The notes beneath the pieces are model-generated. The model was given only the letters and a program-made list of their open reading frames with translations, was not told the origin of the DNA and did no database searches. From NCBI GenBank assembly GCA_903912435.1, contig CAIWHI010000759.1, positions 1 through 11,690 of the forward strand: a stretch of DNA of 11,690 bases, read 5' to 3'. Both the position numbers and the translations under genes were made by a program. Of the stretch, positions 1 to 5,703 are shown in pieces. Each line of letters begins with the position of its first letter. Position 1 is the stretch's first letter. Source of the stretch: an uncultured Bacteroidota bacterium (GTDB lineage: Bacteria > Bacteroidota > Bacteroidia > Chitinophagales > Chitinophagaceae).

Positions 1-91
1 AAGTAGAATCAGCTAATACATTACTACCAATCAACACCGGCAGTAGCGTGAGCACTAAGTAAGCTTAATAAAAACATAGTATCAACATATC
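1..91. other. Unassigned sequence replacing the 5' half of panB
   Basis: This stretch should code for the middle of PanB but has no similarity to it in any frame. One frame (from base 3) stays open for 19 codons to a TAA at 60-62 and could be the tail of another gene, but that is too short to claim. No inverted repeat or transposase end is visible here. Confidence 0.4.
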
Positions 92-547
92 TTACGGGGC
101 GGGGAAGAGGTTTGCGACTCAATCAGGAGAATCGTAGGTGCCGGTGTACCCGTTATGGGGCATCTAGGGCTTACCCCACAATCTATATATCAGTTTGGCA
201 CATATGCTGTTCGCGCCAAGGAAGAAGAAGAGGCTGAGATATTAATGCGTAATGCCCGCTTACTACAAGATGCCGGTTGTTTCTCAATTGTACTGGAAAA
301 AATACCTGCCTCCCTTGGTAAAGAAGTTGCAGCAATGCTCAAAATACCTGTTATCGGTATCGGTGCCGGTGGTGGTGTAGATGGCCAGGTATTGGTGATG
401 CACGACATGCTGGGTATTACCCGTAATTTTTCGCCACGGTTCCTTCGCAGGTATTTGAATTTGTATAACGAAATTAGTGATGCTACTAAGAATTATATAA
501 AGGATGTAAAGGATAGGGATTTCCCCAATGAAAAGGAACAGTATTAA
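92..547 (+). pseudogene. panB: 3-methyl-2-oxobutanoate hydroxymethyltransferase, C-terminal half only
   Basis: PanB makes ketopantoate from ketoisovalerate and methylene-tetrahydrofolate in the cytoplasm, the first committed step of pantothenate/CoA synthesis. The C-terminal half is clear: GVPVMGHLGLTPQS, then VLEKIP with the catalytic Glu, IPVIGIGAGGGVDGQVLV, HDMLGI, and a tail ending FPNEKEQY as in Bacteroidota PanB. Full PanB is about 265-275 residues; homology here begins only at about position 92 (LRGGEEV, where the family has K-x-E-GG). An in-frame TAG lies at 77-79. The N-terminal half with the Mg-binding Asp residues and the conserved K-x-E is absent from all frames of bases 1-91. The first ATG (155) sits inside the conserved core, so it is not a native start. 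Identity is sure; whether this is a genuine broken gene or an assembly join cannot be told from the window. Confidence 0.82.
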
Positions 548-616
548 TTGCAGATAGTATTATTCGAAATTTCGCTACCTGAAAATTATGATTTGGCAGT
601 TACTGATTTTTAGGTT

Positions 617-639
617 CGTTGGCACCATAGGTGCCAATG
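617..639. repeat. Inverted repeat (stem-loop), 10-bp arms
   Basis: TTGGCACC and GGTGCCAA are separated by three bases (ATA), giving a perfect 8-bp stem that extends to 10 bp with one G-T pair. It lies 69 bp after the panB stop, between converging genes. It has no following T-run, so a classical intrinsic terminator is not shown. An RNA hairpin protecting or ending the panB transcript is possible. Confidence 0.55.
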
Positions 640-671
640 GCTTTGTAGAAAAAATATTATAACAAGCGAAT

Positions 672-690
672 GCTGCTCCAGCGGAGCAGC
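672..690. repeat. Inverted repeat (GC-rich stem-loop), 8-bp arms
   Basis: GCTGCTCC and GGAGCAGC are separated by AGC, giving a perfect GC-rich 8-bp stem in an otherwise AT-rich spacer. It lies 64 bp beyond the stop of the minus-strand membrane-protein gene and could end either converging transcript. No clear T-run follows on either strand, so the terminator role is only inferred. Confidence 0.5.
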
Positions 691-754
691 GCACTTTAAA
701 GTTTTCGGAAAATGAAAGCAATCACATGCTGTCACTTTACATACAAGTAAATCA

Positions 755-2482
755 CTACTTAATGCCCAATTGTTGCAGGAACTGTGCAGGCACAGCTAAT
801 CCATTCCTTCTCATTTTATCCACCAGGGCTATGGCCTTATCACGTTGATTAGTTTGGAAATAGAGCAGCATCAGGTTATTATTTGCCTTATCATCATATT
901 TATTCCTATTCAGATAAGTCTCCAAATATTTTATAGCTCCAGTATAATCTTTCTTCTCCATGGCAACTCGGGCCAGCAGGAAATCGCACAAAATGTAATC
1001 AGATACCTGCTTTTCAACCAATAAGTAGGGTTCAGATGCAATCACAGAATCTTCGTTCTGCAACATTTGCCCCATATAAAAATTCAGGTACTTTTCCTTA
1101 GGATTGAGCTTATAGGCATATCTCATAAGGTCGTAGGATCTTTTTACATCAGACTTATCTGTGAGCCGTGAAGCATACATCATAACCGCATAAGCCGAAT
1201 GGGGTGAGGTCTCCTCAGCTTGTGTCCAGAATGAAATAGGGTCTTTAAAATGCTGCTGGTGGCTGTAGTTTATCACACCACAGGCAATTGTAAGATAGAT
1301 TCCGCCGGTTAAAAGTTGCTTATCTGTAAGTCTGTTAAACACCAGGGCTGTTTGAGACAAAGCCAGCATCATGCCCATTAATGGTAGATAAAGACGGTGT
1401 TCAAAGGTCTGCTCATTAAGTGTGTGGGGTATGAGCAGGATTGGCAATAAAAAAAGTAGAAAAATCCCCAGACCTGCACCAATATAACGCCATTCACGCT
1501 TATGATTGAGGTAAATAAGAGCAATCAATAACACAAGAGCAATAACACCATAGATATAAGTTGTATCTTCGAGTATAGGGAATACGCTCAAATTGAATGG
1601 CAAAAATATCTTACCCAGATATTGAATGACTAATGGCAGGCGATGGATAAAATCTTGTATAACCTGTGCAATATCGAAAGGCACTGGCTTCAATGTAGCC
1701 ATTGACCTGGCAATATACCATAATGCAAAGCAACCTGCCATTACCCCATATTGAACCATCATCCGCGATTCCTTCCAGCTACGTTTTAGAACTATTACCA
1801 ATAAGATAAAGGCTGTTGGGGCAATAAATACTGCTGTTTCCTTGGTAAAGAAAGCCAATAATAGAAACCCTATTGAAAGCCATAGCCATTTGGCAACACC
1901 AGTAGTAACCCAATTGATACAAAATATAAGGTAAGAAAGGGTAAAAATAGCCAGAATGGTATCATTTCGCCCTGGTATCCACGCTACAGCTTCAGTAAGA
2001 ACAGGGTGTACAGCAAAAATCAGACATAACAAAAATGCATGTAACTCCTTAACCCCAAGCAGGCGAAATAACCTAAACAAAAGTAATACAGAAGTAAGAT
2101 GAAATAAAATATTAGCAATATGGTAACTAGCAATATTTTGCCCCTCAGCGCTGAACAAATAGTTGAGTATCATTGAATCCAGAAACAATGGCCTGTAATA
2201 CTGGTCTTTGGTGGCATCAAATACCCCCCTACCAAACGACACAACCAAATTGTGCAGGTCCTGATTATAAGACTGAAATTCCTTGATGAAGATTGAATCA
2301 TCAAGCTCTGTAAAAGTAAAAAATATGGATGGCAGGTAAAGAACTATAACCGCCAGTGCCAACCATAGAATAGGGTTGCTAATACTAAAGTTACCAGGTG
2401 TTGTATTACTACCGGAGGACTTTTCCTGCGATACTTTATTAGCAACTTGCCCTTTTTGCTGTACAATATTTTTACTGCTCAC
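755..2482 (-). CDS. TMTC-like GT-C glycosyltransferase with C-terminal TPR region
   Basis: A 575-residue polytopic membrane protein. After a soluble, Ser/Gln-rich N-terminus (about 1-35) comes a first membrane helix (about 38-57) followed directly by an outward loop with ELDD (D61-D62), where GT-C enzymes carry the catalytic acid. Then come YYRPLF (95-100), a HIANILFH segment (121-128), and FAVHPVLTEAVAWIPGRND (156-174), close to the HP-x-x-TEAVA-x-x-GR-x-D signature of TMTC/DUF1736 O-mannosyltransferases. Roughly ten more hydrophobic segments follow, then a soluble TPR-like tail (about 423-575; e.g. A-x-EKKDYTGAIKYLETYL). It likely moves a sugar from a lipid-linked donor to an exported protein or glycan; donor and acceptor are unknown. 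The start is GTG: a TAA stands immediately upstream in frame and the first in-frame ATG is past residue 100. It is monocistronic and converges on the panB remnant. Confidence 0.82.
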   Translation of the reverse strand: MSSKNIVQQKGQVANKVSQEKSSGSNTTPGNFSISNPILWLALAVIVLYLPSIFFTFTELDDSIFIKEFQSYNQDLHNLVVSFGRGVFDATKDQYYRPLFLDSMILNYLFSAEGQNIASYHIANILFHLTSVLLLFRLFRLLGVKELHAFLLCLIFAVHPVLTEAVAWIPGRNDTILAIFTLSYLIFCINWVTTGVAKWLWLSIGFLLLAFFTKETAVFIAPTAFILLVIVLKRSWKESRMMVQYGVMAGCFALWYIARSMATLKPVPFDIAQVIQDFIHRLPLVIQYLGKIFLPFNLSVFPILEDTTYIYGVIALVLLIALIYLNHKREWRYIGAGLGIFLLFLLPILLIPHTLNEQTFEHRLYLPLMGMMLALSQTALVFNRLTDKQLLTGGIYLTIACGVINYSHQQHFKDPISFWTQAEETSPHSAYAVMMYASRLTDKSDVKRSYDLMRYAYKLNPKEKYLNFYMGQMLQNEDSVIASEPYLLVEKQVSDYILCDFLLARVAMEKKDYTGAIKYLETYLNRNKYDDKANNNLMLLYFQTNQRDKAIALVDKMRRNGLAVPAQFLQQLGIK

Positions 2483-2503
2483 TTATGCTGATATCTGTTG
2501 GCT

Positions 2504-2511
2504 CAAATGTA
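2504..2511 (-). promoter_or_regulatory. Bacteroidota-type -7 motif for the TMTC-like gene
   Basis: On the minus strand this reads TACATTTG, a full match to the Bacteroidota -7 consensus TAnnTTTG, 21 bp before the GTG start. A convincing -33 TTTG at the usual spacing is not seen, so the promoter call rests on one element. Confidence 0.4.
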
Positions 2512-2781
2512 TAAAATTATACACAATCCAGTGTTATTGTATTATGCACCAAATGATTTATAGGTGAATTTAGGTATTGTAGGCATAATAAATTCACTGG
2601 AGTAGCACGTTTTGCTTAATAATGAACAATCACTGGTGCGTAGAGTTCATGGTTCCCCACCAATTTATATTATGCTTCGCCCCTCAAACATAAAAGGCAA
2701 ATGCTTGTTTATAATTACTTATCCTTTCTTAAATTTTATTTTAGGGCTATACCTGTTTCCAAATTTCTATTATATTCGCTT

Positions 2782-3297
2782 ATGACCATTAAAAAGCTAT
2801 TGCTTCTAGTTGCTCTTGTTACAAATTTCTGTGCCCAGGCCCAGGAAAATGAATTTTGCATAGCACTTCATACCATAATGAAAGACGCACCCAATCAGTT
2901 TAAAAACATAAGAGGAAAAACCATGAAAGCTGGGGGGCAATCCTCTATCTGGACTTGTGGTATTAATATACCAGGCACAATCAGTTCACATTTCGTATCC
3001 TATATGGGTCTTTTTTACGAGGGGGCGGTGTATGCATCTAAAGATAAGTCTGGTCTAGCCAATACGTATAAGGAATATAAAAGCAAATTGAGCGACTGTC
3101 TTTTATCTCAGGGATATGAAATATCCTACACACCCAATTTTTATCCCGAAATGGGTGATTTAAAAAAGGTTGCATTCCTAAAATCTAATAGGGATAATAT
3201 AGCTGGTAAAGATGCACCCGCCCATGTGACTTTGGAGGCGCTTTATAATAAAACAGTAGGCTTGTATACAATTGTATTTTACATTTACGAACATTGA
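2782..3297 (+). CDS. Secreted protein of unknown function
   Basis: A 171-residue protein I do not recognise. The open frame extends up to an ATG at 2701, but the ATG at 2782 is preferred because it gives a textbook signal peptide: MTIKKLLLLVALVTNFCAQA with cleavage after A20, leaving QENEF. The mature chain has three Cys (26, 59, 106), an early FCIALHTIMKDAPNQFKNIRG segment, a WTCGINIPG motif, and a C-terminal half alternating aromatic and hydrophobic residues (GLYTIVFYIYEH), which suggests a small alpha/beta fold. No membrane helix or lipobox follows the signal peptide, so it is probably periplasmic or secreted. It has its own spacer on both sides (299 bp upstream, shared with the divergent membrane-protein gene; 175 bp downstream) and no evident operon partner. 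Confidence 0.7.
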   Translation: MTIKKLLLLVALVTNFCAQAQENEFCIALHTIMKDAPNQFKNIRGKTMKAGGQSSIWTCGINIPGTISSHFVSYMGLFYEGAVYASKDKSGLANTYKEYKSKLSDCLLSQGYEISYTPNFYPEMGDLKKVAFLKSNRDNIAGKDAPAHVTLEALYNKTVGLYTIVFYIYEH

Positions 3298-3472
3298 TTA
3301 CATTCAATCTGCATGTAAAAACTATACCGAATTTGTAGAATATATGTAGCTGCAAAAAATTAAATCCCATTTACGAGGCTGAATTTTTCATTAATAAAAC
3401 TACTTTTACAAAAAACCTCCTACTACTTCTGGTAGTGATCTGCTTTATTGCTTTACCCAAATATAGTTTATA

Positions 3473-4222
3473 ATGAAACCGATACTTTTCCTGCTTCTAT
3501 CCACCCCATTATTTACCCTGGCACAGGAGAAAAACAATAACCATAAGGATAACCTGAAGGGGAAAGTAAAAAAAATCACAGAAACCGAATACCACTTTGA
3601 GCGAAAATCAGGCAAAATTGTAAAAACTCTGGCAACTACTTCTATTTTTAAATATGATGAAAAAGGCCGTGAATATGAGGTAATTGGCTATCAGGGAAAA
3701 AGCGAATTCGACTTTAAACTGGAATATAAACTTGATGAAAAAGGCAATCGCATATCATCTAAAGAATACTCTGAAAACAATCAACTTGAAATTAAAACCG
3801 TATATAAATATGATGCCAATGGCAACCAGACTGAACAGGCTGACTATACATCATGGGATAGCCTGGTGAAAAAAAATGTCTTTAAATATGATGATAAAGG
3901 TAACCAGATCGAATACGTAGCCTATGATGGAAATGGGCAATTGGAGTTTAAAAGCCTGAACAAATATGACAATGCAGGCAATGAAATTGAAGAAGCTTAC
4001 TATAACGATAAAGGCATCTTCGATTTCAAAATGGCTTATACTTACGACAGTAAGGGCAACCAACATCAACTAAAACATTACAAAGCTGATGGTACTAATG
4101 ATTTCAACGTGCTATATAAATACGAAGATTACGACTCACAGGGCAATTGGCAAAAAGAGACCACCCTTGAGGAAGATGAAACCACAATGATCATAGAACG
4201 TGCCATTGAATACTACAATTAA
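3473..4222 (+). CDS. Secreted YD-type repeat protein (six 26-residue repeats)
   Basis: A 249-residue protein with a signal peptide (MKPILFLLLSTPLFTLAQ) and a short Lys-rich linker. From residue 59 to 214 there are six tandem repeats, each exactly 26 residues with no insertion or deletion. Their shared core is [FY]KYDxxGNxxExxxY followed by a x-x-x-G/N-x-L/F-x-FK turn. A seventh, altered copy with YDSQGNW fills the C-terminus (215-249). This pattern belongs to the YD/RHS-like repeat class, which forms beta-strand shells or surfaces on exported proteins, but it lacks the Rhs core-end motif and any toxin tip, so it is not a polymorphic toxin. No catalytic motif is seen; a structural or carbohydrate-contacting surface role is inferred. 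Its stop lies 16 bp from the stop of the converging His-rich gene, with no hairpin between. Confidence 0.78.
   Translation: MKPILFLLLSTPLFTLAQEKNNNHKDNLKGKVKKITETEYHFERKSGKIVKTLATTSIFKYDEKGREYEVIGYQGKSEFDFKLEYKLDEKGNRISSKEYSENNQLEIKTVYKYDANGNQTEQADYTSWDSLVKKNVFKYDDKGNQIEYVAYDGNGQLEFKSLNKYDNAGNEIEEAYYNDKGIFDFKMAYTYDSKGNQHQLKHYKADGTNDFNVLYKYEDYDSQGNWQKETTLEEDETTMIIERAIEYYN
3647..4114 (+). repeat. Six tandem 78-bp coding repeats (26 residues each)
   Basis: Repeat units begin at 3647, 3725, 3803, 3881, 3959 and 4037. At protein level positions 3-4 (YD or LD), 7 (G) and 15 (Y) of the unit are nearly invariant; at DNA level the copies have diverged, so the duplication is old. The unit length is identical in all six. 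Confidence 0.85.
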
Positions 4223-4238
4223 TAGTAAGTAACATTGA

Positions 4239-4799
4239 TTATAGAATCCCCATAAATAGCAATACAACTGTAAGTATTACCACCTCAGCAACACCAATAA
4301 TCACACCTGCCCTCGCCAGCCTGGGCCGCCTACCCTGTATCATTCCTATAAAGCCACAAATGATACCTATTACTGAGAATACATAAATAGGTATTAGCCC
4401 AAGAATATCAAAGAATATTGAGGTTGAAGCATAATCAGTATCCTGCGGATTATGTATTCTGGCGGTATGGCTATAATGGTGGTAATAGTGATGGTAATGT
4501 GATGAATAATGATGACCATGCGAAAAGGAATGATGCCCATGAGCGCCCACATGACTATGATGACCAGAACTATGGGCATGGCTATGGCCGCCACTATGGC
4601 TATGCCCACCCTTGCCATAACTCGAAGCTTCATCATCATGAGAAGCTTCTAATGAAGTCCCTTCAACACTATTGGTAATAAAATTAGGTTTATAGGGTTG
4701 TTGTGTTTTCTCCAGTCGGTAAGCAGCATTTGCGTTGGTGAATGAAAACGCCATTAGCAGTAGAGATAGAATACCTATATAGCCATATCTGGTTTTCAT
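4239..4799 (-). CDS. Exported His-rich membrane protein, DUF4190-like C-terminus
   Basis: A 186-residue protein. The ATG at 4799 is chosen over a TTG two codons upstream, since it starts a clean signal peptide (MKTRYGYIGILSLLLMAFSF, cleaved near NANA-AY). Residues 66-116 hold 21 His among Gly, Ser and Tyr (GGHSHSGGHSHAHSSGHHSH and on), the composition of Zn, Ni or Cu buffering segments. After a short NPQDTDYAS linker come two membrane helices (about 129-154 and 164-185) separated by a short basic hairpin GRRPRLARAG. This resembles the DUF4190-type helical hairpin (G-x-I-x-G-x-R-x-x-x-LA-x-AG). The His stretch therefore probably lies outside the cytoplasmic membrane, anchored at its C-terminal side. 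Metal binding is inferred from composition only. No transporter, efflux or metal-sensor gene is adjacent. Confidence 0.75.
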   Translation of the reverse strand: MKTRYGYIGILSLLLMAFSFTNANAAYRLEKTQQPYKPNFITNSVEGTSLEASHDDEASSYGKGGHSHSGGHSHAHSSGHHSHVGAHGHHSFSHGHHYSSHYHHYYHHYSHTARIHNPQDTDYASTSIFFDILGLIPIYVFSVIGIICGFIGMIQGRRPRLARAGVIIGVAEVVILTVVLLFMGIL

Positions 4800-4829
4800 T
4801 AACAAATATTTTAGGTAAAAGTATTAAGG

Positions 4830-4866
4830 AACGTTGATAAAATAAAGTCTACCAGAGGGCAACGTT
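4830..4866. repeat. Spaced inverted repeat upstream of the His-rich gene
   Basis: AACGTTG (4830-4836) and CAACGTT (4860-4866) form perfect 7-bp arms 23 bp apart, 31-67 bp upstream of the ATG at 4799. The spacing fits a two-site operator or a leader stem-loop. No regulator is identified, and an IR of this size can occur by chance. Confidence 0.3.
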
Positions 4867-5068
4867 ATTTTCTTTTTTTTGCAAATCGTAATACCGACAA
4901 TCATTAGGACTTGATTAGCAACAGTTATACTACACCGCAAAAATGGGAAAGAACTAGTCAAATGATGGACTTTATTTAATCATCGTTCCAGAATCTCCAT
5001 TTAAATTATTAATAGCCTGTCCACGTTTTTCAAAAAAACCACCTACTGATAAATATACCACAACCTGC

Positions 5069-5095
5069 ACCGTTGATTAACGGTAAAAATACCGT
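5069..5095. promoter_or_regulatory. Two overlapping, mutually exclusive hairpins
   Basis: ACCGTT/AACGGT (5069-5074 with 5079-5084) and ACGGTA/TACCGT (5080-5085 with 5090-5095) are both perfect 6-bp stems with 4-base loops, and they share the middle arm. The second is followed by GTTTTT on the + strand. If transcribed, the layout would suit an attenuator or anti-terminator for the CDS at 5156; if not, it could be an operator cluster. The stems are short, so the call is tentative. Confidence 0.3.
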
Positions 5096-5130
5096 GTTTT
5101 TCCCGGTCTATTTCAGTTGTTTAACTCCCA

Positions 5131-5138
5131 ACTTTGCA
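5131..5138 (+). promoter_or_regulatory. Possible -7 element for the CDS at 5156
   Basis: CAACTTTG differs from the Bacteroidota consensus TAnnTTTG only at the first base and lies 17 bp before the TTG start. No good -33 element sits at the usual distance. A start site this close would leave a very short leader, which makes the TTG start less certain. Confidence 0.25.
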
Positions 5139-5155
5139 ATGTATAAGTATCAATT

Positions 5156-5569
5156 TTGTCCTATCAAACAATTATACCTAATCCACCCGAAAAACCTGAG
5201 CCAATCATTATTAATTTCAAAAAACTAAAGAAAATGCTACAGAAACAATTCAACAATTACTACGTTACCTATTACAGCCACTACAATGCTAATGTGGTTG
5301 CTACTATTAATTGCTATTTAGATGGCAAGAACGTTGGTGCTATTAGCTTTGCACACAACAACCTGGCAGTACCTGCACCTATAGTTGGTACAGGCCCTCT
5401 TGCCGGCAACCTATACATATGGTATTCTCAAAATGAATTTGACACTATCATGAACCTCCTACGTTACGACAAGAAACCGCTCACCATATTCATCAATACC
5501 GATCCAGGCCTTAACTATGGCGGCATCAATACTTCCGATGATATAGTAGGTGAGGCATTGCCAAAATAA
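5156..5569 (+). CDS. Small protein of unknown function
   Basis: Up to 137 residues. The first usable start is TTG at 5156, since a TAA lies in frame at 5144-5146; the first ATG is at 5234 (residue 27) and would give a 111-residue protein. The region between them reads like real protein (SYQTIIPNPPEKPEPIIINF), favouring the TTG. There is no signal peptide or membrane helix, so it should be cytoplasmic. The body looks like a compact alpha/beta domain: VATINCYLDGKNVGAISFA, a loop, NLYIWYSQNEFDTIMNLLRY, KKPLTIFIN, and an end with GGINTSDDIVGEALPK. The LLR-x-x-KP-x-x-x-x-IN and G-x-I-x-TS-x-x-x-VGE pattern recalls a small widespread uncharacterised family as I remember it; I can give no function. 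It stands alone, closed by the terminator at 5590. Confidence 0.7.
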   Translation: MSYQTIIPNPPEKPEPIIINFKKLKKMLQKQFNNYYVTYYSHYNANVVATINCYLDGKNVGAISFAHNNLAVPAPIVGTGPLAGNLYIWYSQNEFDTIMNLLRYDKKPLTIFINTDPGLNYGGINTSDDIVGEALPK

Positions 5570-5589
5570 ATCTTTGTTCTACACCATTG

Positions 5590-5642
5590 TTTACATAAAA
5601 ACAGGAAACCTGCCAAAAGCAAGTTTCCTGTTTTTATGTAAA
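5590..5642. terminator. Strong bidirectional intrinsic terminator
   Basis: A perfect 20-bp inverted repeat (5590-5609 and 5623-5642) with a 13-base loop. The outer arms are A-rich then T-rich, so both strands give a GC-containing stem (ACAGGAAAC/GTTTCCTGT) followed by a T-run. It sits 20 bp after the + strand CDS stop and 61 bp after the M1 peptidase stop on the minus strand, so it can end both converging transcripts. Confidence 0.9.
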
Positions 5643-5703
5643 TTATTAAATCTTGACTTAAATCATTAATTGACAAAGGAGGTAACTGGAAATGACTAAG
5701 ATC

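Larger units (their letters stand above)
4800..5155. other. Gene-free divergent spacer with inverted repeats
   Basis: This 356-bp spacer separates the divergent His-rich gene and the small CDS at 5156. No open frame of note is present. It holds a spaced 7-bp inverted repeat next to the His-rich gene, a pyrimidine run at 4869-4879, and a pair of overlapping short hairpins at 5069-5095. The rest shows no recognisable element. Confidence 0.6.

Noticed and set aside
3..62. Short open frame that might be the tail of an upstream gene
   Set aside because: Only 19 codons with no recognisable sequence; cannot be told from chance.
600..653. Minus-strand mini-frame reading FFYKAIGTYGANEPKNQ
   Set aside because: Closed by a stop 17 codons upstream and without a start codon; the apparent motif comes from the inverted repeat at 617-639.
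2701..2781. Upstream ATG for the secreted protein at 2782
   Set aside because: The extra 27 residues would bury a perfect signal peptide inside the chain.
3473..4222. Rhs/polymorphic toxin system
   Set aside because: No Rhs core-end motif, no C-terminal toxin domain and no immunity gene: the next gene is on the opposite strand and unrelated.
4452..4604. Possible short-repeat or CRISPR-like array
   Set aside because: The repetition is irregular CAT/CAC/GGC codon runs, with no constant repeat-spacer spacing.
4394..4639. Second open frame on the minus strand within the His-rich gene
   Set aside because: It is a shifted-frame shadow caused by low-complexity His codons and lies wholly inside the better-supported gene.
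4418..4678. Open frame of 86 codons on the + strand opposite the His-rich gene
   Set aside because: It is the antisense shadow of the CAT/CAC-rich His codons; the opposite strand has a signal peptide and membrane helices, this one has neither.
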